Of a stretch of DNA of 64,000 bases, positions 11,732 through 24,170 are shown in pieces. This DNA comes from Coniochaeta sp. PMI_546 (lineage: Eukaryota > Ascomycota > Sordariomycetes > Coniochaetales > Coniochaetaceae). The translations under genes and the position numbers were made by a program. Position 1 is the stretch's first letter; each line of letters opens with the position of its first letter. The DNA is taken from positions 2,972,606-3,036,605 of the forward strand of contig MU271144.1 of NCBI GenBank assembly GCA_021432605.1, in the 5' to 3' direction. The notes beneath the pieces are model-generated. The model searched no databases and was not told the DNA's origin. It was given only the letters and a program-made list of their open reading frames with translations.

Positions 11732-13850
11732 ATGTCTCCGTCCACGTGGGCCAAGTCGCTCGCCCTCCTTGCTTCCCTGTCGCAATGCACCTCTGCCCTG
11801 CTTAACGCCACCGAGACCTCGACGTTGCTGTCCATCTCCAACGACCGTCTCCATGCGGCCGTGGACAAGAAGACCGGCGTCATGAGCACACTCACCTTGG
11901 ACGGCCAGAACCTCCTCGGGACGCGTTCTGGTAGCGTGGGAATCGGGCCATATCTTGACTGCTATTGTACTCCTTCTGGTGCCTGGACACCAGGCACCAC
12001 AAACACTACCTTCCAGCTATACTCTGGTACCGACTCGACCGGAACCAAGTACGGCGGCATCAAGATGTCCGACAGGTACACCCCAACGGGCCAAGTCCTG
12101 GAGCAGTACTGGTTCCTCAGAGAAAGCGAGACGGGCCTCCACACGTTCAGCCGTCTCGCCTACTACAACGAGACCACCCCCTTCCTGCGCAACCTCCAGG
12201 AGTTCCGGACCCTGTTCCGACCCAACTCCAAGATCTGGACCCATCTGCTCACCAACGAGCAGCAATACGCCCCGCTTCCAGGTGCCGCTGCCGTCGCAAA
12301 GGAAGTCGTCGTCCAGGACGCTACCTGGTATCTCGGCAACACGCCCGACGACGCTTACGTGCAGCAGGAGGCCGACTACTTCACCAAGTACACCTTCCAA
12401 GACACGTGGCGCGACCACGACGTGCACGGTATGTTCGCCGACGGTACGCAGACCGACGACCACTCCACCTTCGGTGCCTGGCTTGTCATGAACACGCGCG
12501 ACACCTACTATGGCGGCCCTCTGCACTCTGACCTGACCGTCGACGGCATCGTGTACAATTACATCGTGTCCAACCACCACGGCGACCAGACGCCCAACAT
12601 CACCAACGGTTTCGACCGCACCTTTGGCCCGCAGTACTTCCACTTCAACAAGGGCGGCGACATGATGGCCCTCCGCGCCGACGCGGCTCAGTACGCCGAC
12701 CCGACGTGGAACGCGGCCTTCTACGACTCTATCGCCCCCCACGTCCCCAATTACGTCACCTCGGCGCAGCGCGCCACCTGGGCGCTGCACGTCGACCTTC
12801 CCGACGGAGCCAAGAACCCCATCGCCGTGCTCTCGGCAAACAAGCTCGACTTCCAGGACAACGTCTTCGACAACACCGCCCTACAGTACTGGGCCGACAT
12901 CGACCCGGCCACAGGCGACGCCACCATCCCCCGCGTCAAGGCCGGCACCTACCGCCTCACCATCTACGCAGAGGGCATCTTCGGCGACTACATCAAGGAT
13001 GACGTCGTCATCGTCGCCGACGGCAAGGTCCACACCACCCACGCCCGCTGGCGCGAGGAATCCGCCGGGACCGAGCTCTTCCGCATCGGCGTGCCCGACA
13101 AGTCGAGCGGCGAGTACCGCCACGGCTACGCCAGGGACGCGACCCACCCGCTCCACCCGGAGGAATACAGGATCTACTGGGCCGTGTACGACTACCCGAC
13201 CGACTTCCCCCACGGGGTGACCTACACCGTCGGCGAGAGCGACCCTGCCAAAGACCTGAACTACGTGCACTGGAGCGTCTTCGGCGGGTACGCCAACAGC
13301 CTCCGGCCGCAGCCGTACTACGGCACCGGGGACGTGAACAACTGGACCATCGTCTTTGACGCGGCGCAGGACCAGATCGCCCGCAAGAGGCTGGCGACGT
13401 TCACGGTGCAGCTTGCGGGGGCCAAGACGGCGGCGGGCAATACGGATGTCTTCAATGCGAGCGAGCCGTTTGCTAACCTGCCGTACACGGTTAGTGTGAA
13501 TGGGAAGGATCTGGCGCCTTGGGTCATTCCGTAAGTTTTTCTTTTTCCCGCTCACGCACCGTCCCTACTGCCTCGGACTGAGGATGAGGTTTGGGGAAAA
13601 GGGGGGGGAAACGAAAGGGGACAGGGCTAACGAAGACGACAGGTATTACCAGTCCAGCTCGTGTGCGGTCCGGTCGGCGGTCATCTGCTACCAGGTCGCT
13701 CACAAGTTCGAGTTCGACCCCAAGTTGTTGGTCGCAGGGGAGAACAAGATTGTGCTGAGTCTGCCGTACGGTGCCACGGATTATGAGAGTGCGGTCCTGC
13801 CGCGGAGTGTGTATGTGCAGTACGATGCGCTGAGGTTGGAGATAGAGTGA
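11732..13850 (+). CDS. Secreted rhamnogalacturonan lyase, polysaccharide lyase family 4
   Basis: PL4 enzymes cut the rhamnose-galacturonate backbone of rhamnogalacturonan I in pectin by beta-elimination. Two exons, 11732-13530 and 13643-13850, are joined over a 112-nt intron (donor CC|GTAAGT; GCTAAC branch). The product has 668 residues, the family norm. The start MSPSTWAKSLALLASLSQ begins a signal peptide cut near CTSA|LLN. Domain order: the catalytic beta-sandwich to about residue 370 (blocks GPYLDCYCTPSGAW, DTWRDHDVHGMFADG with the family's conserved His, and YNYIVSNHHGDQTPN), then an Fn3-like domain (VKAGTYRLTIYAEGIFGDY) and a C-terminal carbohydrate-binding-like domain (YVHWSVFGGYANSLRPQPYY). 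Exon 2 closes the last domain with LPRSVYVQYDALRLEIE. No break is visible. A plant-biomass or plant-associated lifestyle is an inference. Confidence 0.93.
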
Positions 13851-16166
13851 GTCTTGGCTGGTTGGAAAAGGTTAGAGTTGGCTACATGTACATACACACA
13901 GCAGCGTTGCTGAGGAACCCGTAACTTGTTGAATGGCATGTGATAATGTTGAATCTCAAAAAGCATAAAGATAAGGTTCGATCGCACGTCTGTCGGGAAT
14001 CGTGACTTTTTGGTTATAGTCGGTGGCTTATTCACAGGGTACCTGGGAGTTACCGATGCCATTTTGGTCCACAGTTCCGAATTGAGCTGTCCGCATAAGA
14101 GCTCTGGACGGTCGTCTTTCTTAACGGACCTGTTAAACGCAGGCGCCTCATCGGATGGATTGCTTCGGAGATGTCGACTTGGTTGCGATATGGCCGAGGA
14201 CCGAGGCTGGCCCGATAGTGAACCACGTATTTGCACACCGTGTTGCACGCGATATCTTCAATCCTTGCTAGAGGCTTGGTAAGTGATGAATACACCTTCA
14301 CCGACTCTTGCTTCTATACACTGGTGCAACAGAGCTCTCACACATGCATTCGATTTCGCGGAGCTTTCCGCAGTCCGTCCACTGACACAGTACGTCTCGG
14401 GCTTCGAGGGCATTCCATAATCCCGACATTGACCCGCCCATGTATGTCTCAGGATGCAGGAAGGATGCAAAAGGATTCGGCCAAGTTCCAGGATCATGGA
14501 TGTCGGTGGTATTTGACTTCTGGCTTGCCAATGGCTTAATGTTGGTGCACCTCGGAGGGTTAAGGCCAATTACATTCTCGGTCTTCAGCTTTGTACGAGC
14601 AGCTCCAAGACCGCCTTAAGAACCAAGATATTAGCCCACTTGGATGCCTCTTGGGCAAAACTCATCGGTGCTAGTTAAATCGACGTGCATTCCGAGTTCG
14701 ACTGCTGATCGCGGCACACGCTCCGGGTTGCGGACATCGCCCCACACCGGGTCAAAACGGGATTGTGGATCCTTCGCGGGCCCGGGAGTTGGAACGACTC
14801 CCGGCGGCACACACAGGGTGCGAACTTCGTAAACCCGGGGACGAAATCGACAGATTGGAGTCTTGAGGGTGTGCATCTTGTCCCAATGGCGTCCGTCTAT
14901 TCCGTCTCGTCATACGCTCGTCACAGGCCTTTTTGGCCGACATGCATGGGAATCTGCAGGCGGATCGATACGGACAAGTGCCCGTTGGTAGGTCCTTGCA
15001 TGTACCGAATCACATTTAGGACTTTCCGACAGGAGGATTTTCTTTTGTAACTGCATAAGGCTGCATGCACCACGCTTGTCTGAGAAGTGCCGAGCTGGGG
15101 CAGTGGGCACAGGCTTTGTTCCAGATGTCCCTAGACTGATCGATTGCACTGTCTGTGCTACGTGACCCCAAGTAAGTTTGACATCTGGTTTGCTAATGAT
15201 GGTACCCTATAACTCTGCGGTGAAATTCTGCTGGATGGTTGCTTGGCTGTTCTACGAAGGTGTTGATTACGCGTCCAGCAGTCAACGGTTGAATCCGACA
15301 TCGCCCTACGAGGTCCAAAAGGGGCTTCGTCGGCGTCGTTGTGGAATGGTTAGGCAATCAATGTATCCCGCCCTGTGAGGTGAGCCACAGGCTCTGATAT
15401 CCGGGATCCTGTCGTCCGCTCCCGTGGGCACTGCACAGGGTTGGTGCGAGGACCCGTGTACACGTTTACATATCTCCGTGTCCCATGTCTCGTTTTCCTC
15501 TTGGGTCTGGTTGTCTGGGGCGAGCAGCAGGACTGGGACGTGTATGTGTGACGTTTGACAAGTGCTACGCTTTCAGACGTTTGTCTGCTGGCAAGGCTAA
15601 ACTTGGAGTGTAAACTGGCCCAAACGAGTAGGGCGAGGCTGAGTGCTTCGCCCGGATTGGCGCTGGCATACGTGTACAAGAAGCACGGCGGCCGTAATGA
15701 CTCGGCCCAAATGACGACTGCCTCGCTTCTTCCCTTCTGCCACGGCAGCATCCGCAGCGTGCCTGTTGGAATATGCTTGCCCGCCCTGTCAAATGCGGTT
15801 CCTTACATGTGGTCCATGTGATTGACAATGCAGTCACAAAGTACCTGTCTGATATCATGCAACATGTGATGAGGGCATGTTTGGCAAACCTTGCATCTCA
15901 GGTCATGATTTCGCTTTCTGTATATCAATCTTTCCGACGGAGAAGATCGTGCAATGATATACTCACTCTGCAAACGCAACCCGTATGTCCCAACACGCCC
16001 AAAGCCACCATGCAAATGCAAGAGCTGTGATTGGCGGTGGTCTCATACACGAGCGGGAAACGTGAGGCATAGCTGTTTGCCCGGAACATTCTACATTGTG
16101 TAAGGTACCTTTCTTCTCCAGAGAAGAGCACAAGACCAGCAAACGAACACAAGACAGATTCAGAAC

Positions 16167-16192
16167 CCAAATCCAAACCCAAACCCAAACCC
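16167..16192 (+). repeat. Short CCCAAA microsatellite
   Basis: About four units of CCCAAA, one imperfect, in an otherwise unique region. It resembles but does not match the fungal telomere repeat (CCCTAA). Confidence 0.7.
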
Positions 16193-17222
16193 AGACCTAT
16201 AGGAGTGATCCTCGCAGTAAGTTTTTTCTTTTTTGTTCTTAGACGCCGACCTCCTGGTCATTCCTTGCCGCCTTTTCCTAGCCAGTCATTCTTTGCGCCC
16301 CTGTTCTATTTTTTCCCCCTCTCCCGGCCTGTCCCAAACGTCTTGTCGTACTGAAAGTTGAAAGAACCAACACAAATCTAAGGTCGCAAAAGTGGCTCGC
16401 TGCTGAGCACCATGTCGAAAGGGCAAATAAAGGAAAACCGAGACCACCAATGAGACACGATAAATGCAGAATAAAACCAGCGCTTCTCCGGAAGCCACCC
16501 GCCAGTCCGCTTGTCCGAGGGTCTAACCATCCCCGGGGGGGAAAGGTGGCTTCCGAATCCTGTGATGTGGCTGTAGAAAGTCTAGTCGAATAAAGTTGGC
16601 AAAAGTGAAATCCAAGAAAGAGAATGGTGAGTTGAGGACTGTGGCCAGTAGCTCAGCTGCGTCTACCCAATGCCGGGTCGGAAACTGGGTGCCTGATGTT
16701 GGAGTCCGGCAGATTCCGGGCAACTTTGAGCAACAACCTTTAATATGTCCCAAACATCCTGAGGTTAAGCGAAAGGAGGATACTAAGCGAATGCCGCTGC
16801 GGTAAGGTGCAGCCAGGACGCATTGCCAAGCTTCCTTGCAAGAATGTTTTTCAAGGAGTGCACCGAGGTAAGGAAGGTGAGTTGTTCAGAGTTGTAGATG
16901 GGAGCGCAAATAGCAGATGCCAGAGCAGTTTTTCTTGTTGATGGACAGATGGTCTGTCCTCCGAAGGCTCGTCCCATGCTCGAGTGTCGCGATCAAAGTT
17001 TTCGTGTTTCATGCGTCGTAAGAGGATCCAGCCCCGGCGTTTCCTTTCGTCCTGCGGCTCCAGTAGGCTTTGGTCAGCATTACGTCCCCGTGAAGCGTTC
17101 GATGTGGGTGCGCGGCACTTGAGAAACTTCTTCCTGTCGTTGCGCTGGCTGAGAGTGAAGAGACAAAGGTAGAGCCACGGGTGTAACCTGATGTATGGTT
17201 GGTATGCTTCCATCAGGTTCAG

Positions 17223-17240
17223 AGGCGCCGCGTGGCGCCT
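17223..17240. repeat. GC-rich hairpin
   Basis: AGGCGCC, a four-base loop GCGT, then GGCGCCT: a perfect 7-bp stem in the gene-free region. No T-run follows that would suggest a functional terminator, and its role is unknown. Confidence 0.5.
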
Positions 17241-20200
17241 ACCTGGTGGTTGACTTTCATCCACTCGGCTGAAGTTCTGTTAGGGACACACTCGGGGGCC
17301 ACAGGGTCAAGATGTGCACAGGAAAAGAGCAAACAGTACGAGTACTCTCGATAGGAAGAGGAAACTTATGATGGGAACTCGAGCCGAGATCGCACCGCTT
17401 TGGGCTGTCGGAAAACAGCAGGAAGTTCAACTTACCAGTACTGATTCCTTGCCCACCAAACCCTACCGTCCGCTCACACGTAAAATACCCATGCGTGCAT
17501 TGCTAGTCCCATGGCCCTTGGAGCGGCCGCATGCAGAAAGGGACCTGATCAGGCAGACTGTGTGCAGGGCCGGCACGTATGGATCTTGCAGTAACGACAC
17601 TCAAATATCCACCAATGCGGCCCGGAATGGCAAAGCTGGCATGTCCACTGGATCAAGGTATTGTCGGACTTGATCATCTTGAACGAGTGAGCACACGCGT
17701 GAGCCATGGCCATGTTCGAACCGGCTTAGCTCCTGGGAAGTTTTCCTTTACGCCGTCGGTACCGAGGCGCAAAACGATGGATAACTGGTAACCTGATGAG
17801 GTCCGGCCTTGATGGGTGCAGGAGCCGGTATATCCCAACTAAGGTCCAGGATCAGTGGCTGTTGTGAGGAGTGGAGGATCTGATGGAGGAGGAATCTACC
17901 TGATCTTAGAGTTTGAGGCGTGTGTGTAGAGACAGGATGAGTATGGAAGGTGCGAGAGAGGTTGTCTAGAGTTCGCCGACTTTGATGCTCGGTCTGACGA
18001 GTAAGTCCTAGTTGAAGTTGCTCTTTCTGTGCCTGTGATTTCAAGTTGTAGATGTGATGAAGAGAGGAGACCCGAACGAGGTCGGGCAGAAGCAAGCCTT
18101 ATATCAAGCAAAGAGGATAGGAAGATGTGGAGAAGTGGCCTTGATTCAGGTGTTTGCTAGCACGGGTCCCACGACGGGATGTCTGGTCGACGGTAGGGCT
18201 GCTAATCGGCGCGGGACAAGGCGGCTCCTTTGCTGTTTCGTGCGTGTCGTCATGCGTGGTGAACTGTGCCTGTGGTACGATGAGATTGAGAAGACAACTG
18301 CAAAGTGGAAGGACAGAAGCGGAGACGGCTGGCTTCGACGGGTGTCTGGGTATCCATTCTGCAAGAGCCGGAGATGTTGTGGCCAAGGTCCTATTCGTGG
18401 TGAACCGGGCCAAAGGTCTGTATAATTTGGTTTGTCTGCGACAGGGGAAGGGACATCCAAATGCCAAGCAGTCAGTCCCCATCCGGCCTTAGGCAAGTCC
18501 CAGGGTAACGACGGCAGTACAGGACGTGCGCGGTCTCTAGGATGACATTGCTCTTGTCGGGAGCAGGGTTGTAAAGTGTTTGGTGTAAGTCGGTCAACCG
18601 GTTGAGGATCAGAATGGGAGGCCCAGACGGATGCAAGCCGACAGGACAGAAACTCTCTAGTACCGGCGTAATATTAAGATGAGGAAAGGACGGCAGCAAC
18701 GGCTGGTCAAACCGACAACGGTAGATAAGACCTTGCGTCTGTTCCGTATTTATATTCTCTCGTTTCAACCAAGGAAGGTATCTGGAACAGGTTAGCTCAG
18801 GTCCTCACCTCTTCCGAGGCCCCCTTGCTGATGCTTGTCATTCGTCAGCTCAAGCCCTCGAAATGGCTCTTTGGGCTTCCATTAGGCCCTCTGACGCCCA
18901 TCGACCTCTTCTGAACCATATTGGTCCTCGGCGCCGTTGTGGGTTGTCTACACTAGCACCTATTTTTTTCTGGAACCTTGATCGTTGTAGTGGGGACTAG
19001 ACTTAGTGCAAGACGTGCATCGAGAGGAATGAGACATTGCAGGTACATGAGGTGACTATCACGGTAAGGTCCGTGAACCAAGTACTTCTACATCCGTTCG
19101 TCTCACACTTAGTACACGCCTACCTCCCATGCTTGACCTTGAGGGAACGAAGAAGGGATGGGGGGGTAAAAGAATTGCAAACCGAAATGCTGCCTGCACC
19201 TGCACCCTGTTCGAAAAGGCCACATCCGACACGCAGACCGGCACTGGAGCGGCAGTTTGGTACGTACCGCCGTTTTACGAGTCATCAATGGAAGTTGTGC
19301 CCATGGAACGGGTCGTGGAGCTCTCTATCCCGCCCAACTTCCCGAAAGAGGACCCCTGCTGTTCCCTTTCGAGACGGGGTATATCACGTTGGCGTTAATC
19401 CAAGCTTCGACGCGGCTAAAGCATCGTTCTGCAAGTTCGTGTTTGTGTGCGCCGTGTGCCAATCAACGATGTTGGTCGTCCTGATAGAATCGCAGTTTGT
19501 AGCAAACGGGTACGTATACACGTGTACATGAGGTTTGGTCGATGGCGGCTCTTAACGGCCCCCAGAAGGCTGAATGAGAACTGCTACATTAAATAAGTTC
19601 TACACGTACTATGGTACCTTACACTACACGTACAAGGCACCGACGACCCCTCATTGGCCCCGGCAGTCTGGTTATATTCGCATTAAGGTACCTTATGCAG
19701 ACGTACCTGCTAGCAGGATACCCGGCGTCGTTCGTGCATCCGCGTGGGACTTTTTATTTGCTGCGCAATTGCACGAACGAGAAGAGTTGACGTCAAATCT
19801 GGAGTAAGTGTCCTTGCTCCTGTGTTGGGTGTTTACTATGCAGGAACGTCCATTCTGTTCGGCATGGATGCAGCTGGCACTTCAGCCGATGCGAGGCACA
19901 GTGGCCTTCAGAGATGCCGCCCAGCGGGTGAATTAGGGAGAAACATGCGAGAAGATTGGCGAGAGTGAGCAGGTCTGACCCGATTGAGTGCTGGTCTTGG
20001 TGGCGCCGCCCTTCGCTTGCGGTCTCATATCCAGGTTAAGTTTCCACGTAGACCGTCATCTCGAACGCCTAAAAAAGCGACCCCAAAAAACCACAGGGTT
20101 GTATTTGTCGCTAGGCTGGTTCTTCTAGAAGAAGGAACCGTCTTGGACAGCAAAGATGTGCGCAAGGGGTTGCTGCACATGGTGGTAGGGGTCTGGGAAA

Positions 20201-20329
20201 TAGCTCGAGCGCTCGTCATCATCTGCGAGGTTCATGGTGGGCAGAAGGAGAGAAGAAAAAAGATCAGAGATTGTACTTTTGACGATACCTAGTCCCGTTA
20301 CTGTGTAGAGGCATGTACAGGGTGTACCT

Positions 20330-20360
20330 GTGTACACGGGTACACGGGTACACATGTGTA
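20330..20360. repeat. Tandem GTACACGG motif with flanking inverted copies
   Basis: The stretch reads as repeated GGGTACAC units with TGTGTACAC and TACACATGTGTA at the ends. It is a compact cluster of TGTAC/GTACA half-sites and could be a local slippage product or a binding-site cluster. Confidence 0.45.
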
Positions 20361-20927
20361 TCAAAATTGCACCTTTGTAGGTGGAAGTACCATGCGAAGC
20401 GACATTCTCTCGACTGAGATGCCATATCACGACGGCGTTGGGGTTTTCCCTTAAGGAACCTCGAAGAACCTTGACCTGGAAAGCCTGAGGCTCAAAACGA
20501 CGTGCCGTTTGCACATTTGAAGTGCTGTTTCATATGCATGTGCTGTAAGGTACCTAGCTACCTTGCGGTGTAGATACTGCCGCATCACCGACTACGTTCC
20601 GCCGGGGACCAAACGCGGTATTGGCTAAGGTACTGGTAAGGTAGACACACTGCTTGCTGCTCACACCGAGATGGGGACATCCATCCCTGGCAATACTTCC
20701 ACTCTCATTTAGATAGACAGTCAAATCTACGACGCGATAAACGAGAGCGAGACACAGAGAAATGCTGCTCGAACTCGTGGTCTTTACTGTCAAAAGGATC
20801 AACTGCCTCTCTAGCTTTCCTCGAACCGGGCATCATCAAGATGTCTAGAAGTGTACATCATTCCAGAATCTGAAAAAGATTTGACAGCAACCGGCCCTAG
20901 GCTATTTGGGGAATTGGCTGCAGCAGA

Positions 20928-20957
20928 GGCCCCCCCCTGTCTGAGGGGGCCCATGGG
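20928..20957. repeat. G/C-run hairpin
   Basis: A run of eight C after GG, a short spacer, then GGGGGCC and a further run of seven G. The arms can pair, and the G runs could stack. There is no gene close by to relate it to. Confidence 0.4.
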
Positions 20958-22643
20958 GGGGAATCCATTGTGGGCCAGGTGGGCCTGCAGGGATTCAGCT
21001 CGTGGCTTTTAGCGGCGTCACATCCACAGTGACCAATACGTACCATGCCTAGATCGAGGGCTACTACACTAGCTCTCCTCAGGTTGTACACAATATCATC
21101 GTATCAGAGTTGCTCCTCCATCGACAAGCACGGACGAAAGGCCCCCAATCCGCCCCCAGCTCCCCGGATTTGTCGGACGAGGTGTATCCCTTTGTTAGAG
21201 ACTGCGCAGGGCATGTGGCCTAATCCACCATGAACTCACTCATCCCGACAGATACGCCAACATTAGTATGGTGATGAAGACGGATTACACGGAGGCACAG
21301 AGCAGGAGCACATCGTCGGAGATAAGGTACACGTACGGTCCACAACAGAACCACCATGTGGACTCTTGGCTATTGTGTTGATTGCGCCTGGCAGACGTGG
21401 AACACAACAGAACGAGGAGTTGAAGGCCAAGACATGCTGTTCCCGGGACAGCTCCCTACGGTGTACGCGCTTGTCGTTGTTTCCAACGGCATGCTCAGCA
21501 AAGTTGTATCGGGCACTGCCGAGATGTTCCTCCCGCCTTTCCAACCGCTATGCAGGACGGTTGGACTCTGCTGACCTCTTGCACATGCGACCGCCTCTCA
21601 GACCACCTCCATTCACCGGCCATGCGACTTTCGCCAAAAAAAAAAAAAACCATAAGCAAACGTCACTCTTGATTCTGCGCTGTAGACAGCTGTTGGCTAC
21701 GGACGGCACTGCAAAGATAGTCCTTAATCATTACCGGCTGGCGGCCCTTCTAATAGCGCATGTTTAACAAGTCACATATACATAGTAGTGTACACATCCC
21801 TGGCAGGAGCCGCGCCCTGGATGCGAACGGAAGAGACACCGGCCAATCTCCTCCAGAGTGGCCTGACGGCTGACAACCGTGGAGCCAGCATTTCATATTA
21901 TTGCTCGCACACCCTCAAGGTCTGGTCGACTCGGACGAGCTCTTGACCGGTCGAATATTACTGTCGTAATCGCCAAACGCCGACCAATCTTCCTCTGTCG
22001 TTAACATGATCCTCTCTGGTGTCGACATGTGAAGTGGCATGCCTGTTTGATCTCGACCCGTCATCTCGGTGAACGGTCCTATATCTCCTGCGTAAGTCAC
22101 ATGTCAATCTGCAAGTTTGCAAGCCTAAGTTCTGCTTCTGCTCAACGACGACGCCATGACTATCAACAATTTTTTTTGTTTGATATTTTTTAAGTGAGTC
22201 TTTAGGCTTGAGAGGTGCAATACTCTGATTTGCTGCTTGATCTGTTTGGCCAGGTCTTCTCTCTCTTAACTACACGTCTCAGTTCCATCAGAATGGCCAC
22301 TGTGCGAAGTGTAGAGCAGATGTCAGCCAGGGCGGCGAGAGATCTCACTAATTGCCCTCTTGAAACAGCACTTACCAGACCAAGCAAGCGCAACCAAGAA
22401 GTCAACGTAAATTCCCCCCACCGCCACCATCACCATGAAAAGAATGGACGCGCATGTCCAGGCTCAGAGAAACGCCGCGCAGTGAAGGTGGACGCCCTGA
22501 CCGGGTACACGGCCGCTCACCCCCGATTGTATCAATTAGGCCGATGTCCCGAGCCGCCGTGACATCGTCGAAAAAAGCCAGCAGTGGATGCACTCTGCCA
22601 CCATTGTTCTTCAACACTGACAAGCGTTCCGCCCGCAGGTGTG

Positions 22644-22661
22644 TCTCGCTGATCAGCGAGA
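22644..22661. promoter_or_regulatory. Perfect 18-bp palindrome
   Basis: TCTCGCTGATCAGCGAGA is its own reverse complement over 18 bases, without a spacer. It is the longest perfect palindrome I noticed in the window and lies about 1.5 kb beyond the VIP1 3' end. A dimeric DNA-binding protein site is one reading. I cannot tie it to a gene. Confidence 0.4.
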
Positions 22662-24170
22662 ATTCAAATCACGAAATACACCATGCCTTGGAGTGTGGAG
22701 GCTCGCGGCCGACTTAGCGCAGCATGAGCCAGGAAGACAGGCCTACACTACGCGACCCTACCTACGCTCGGCCTGGGCTTTGACTTCAAGCTTAAGCTAG
22801 ACCCACCAAGCAGCTACGTACCTGTCTCCCCCTTACTGAAGTATGGGCCGGATCGGGATCGCGGGTGTCTCTCACAGGTTATGACGGTCGATCAACTTCC
22901 GTGGTAACCGCAGGGCCCAGGGCAAGATAAGACGAAAATGCGAACTGTCGATGGCCTGCATGCGGAATGGCAGCCACACCAGAACCCCGTTTGTAAGTGT
23001 AGAGCGAAAATGGGACGTGAGCTCCTTGTCCTTTGGGTCCGGCCGCGAGCTTCCCTTCCCTGTCAGCATAATCATTCATCGAGATCGGACAGAACGGCTC
23101 TCAAAAGATCTTACACGTAAAACTGACATGTCTCACCAGATCGCCGCTAGGCTGAGAGCTCGTTGCATTCGGCCAGACGCGCCCCCCACTCGTCTCAGAT
23201 CATTTGGCAACGCTCCCCACTTGACCGCAAGACCAGGCTGATGGACCGAACTCTGCCACTATACAGTACAGTTGAGGCGTTCATGAGCAGTGTGGATGAT
23301 GGATGGCCGTGTGTGAGCTGCGTCCTCTTCGCCTCATCTTATCGATCCCTGTCCAAGAGCTTCCATGCACCACGCCAGAGACGAAGGGGGCACCTGGCTT
23401 GCCTCTACACCGGGACATCAACTGTCAGGGCAATACACCGTGCCTTACCGCGCCGGCAGTGAACGTCATCGTGACAAGAACTCGTCTCAAATATCTACAC
23501 GTAACATACACACCGTTCGTCAAGCCTTTGACCGATGAACAGCCGCGCTCCACTGCCTCCCGTCGGAGTATTATCCCAAGTCCAGCTTCCATCGCGAAAC
23601 CGGACCGACGGCGGGCATAGCTAGTTTGATCTGATCAGTCACATTCCAGTAGTTCATCATACATACAATACCCGGCGCCAATCTCAGGATATCAAACAGA
23701 GCTAATTGTCTGCCATGCCTCAGCAGATCTCGCACTAGAAGACGCTAGAAGGACAAGCAGCAAAGCAGAGGAACGCATATACACCAGTCCACTATGATCT
23801 GCGTCCTTCACCATATTCGTCCCAGCACGGGACGGCTTCCACAGCGCCAGTAAGGGTTGTTCTGAAATTACGGTGTGCAACAAACACGGACGGGCGGATT
23901 GCCTTGGCCTGATCATCACGACAGCGATCATTGCAGACGGTGCACTGTGGAGTAAGGACGCAACTCTCGGCATTGTTCCGGTCTATCTGATACGTTGTCA
24001 TCCGCTCTAGTCCGCTGCCTCCTTATCCGACCGCTGTACGTTCTATACAACCGAACAAACCTGTAATCCGGTACGAGGACCACCAAGCAACGTCATGCCT
24101 CCTTGGCTCGACCTATCGCAGCCGGAACTGTGAGCCGCGGGCAATCTCCTGTCCTATACTCCTCCGATCA

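Larger units (their letters stand above)
13851..24170. other. 10.3-kb region without a supported gene
   Basis: This is the longest gene-free stretch in the window, between the 3' end of the PL4 gene and the 3' end of the VIP1 gene. Open frames up to about 165 codons occur on both strands, but none shows domain motifs, a convincing exon chain, or clean protein composition. It holds at least five intergenic GGTACC sites (15201, 16104, 17758, 19613, 19687, 20549), a CCCAAA microsatellite, GC-rich hairpins, a 13-A run near 21636 and an 18-bp palindrome. I see no recognisable transposon end or coding remnant. It could hold non-coding RNA, small secreted proteins or an old decayed repeat, and I cannot decide between these. 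Confidence 0.55.

Noticed and set aside
16167-16192. CCCAAA repeat considered as an interstitial telomere
   Set aside because: The unit is not the fungal telomere unit CCCTAA and the array is only four copies long.
16851-17264. 137-codon minus-strand frame in the gene-free region
   Set aside because: No signal peptide, domain or splice context; not distinguishable from chance.
13851-24170. Search for transposon or virus-like remnants
   Set aside because: No terminal repeats, target-site duplications, or transposase, reverse transcriptase or integrase motifs were visible in any frame.
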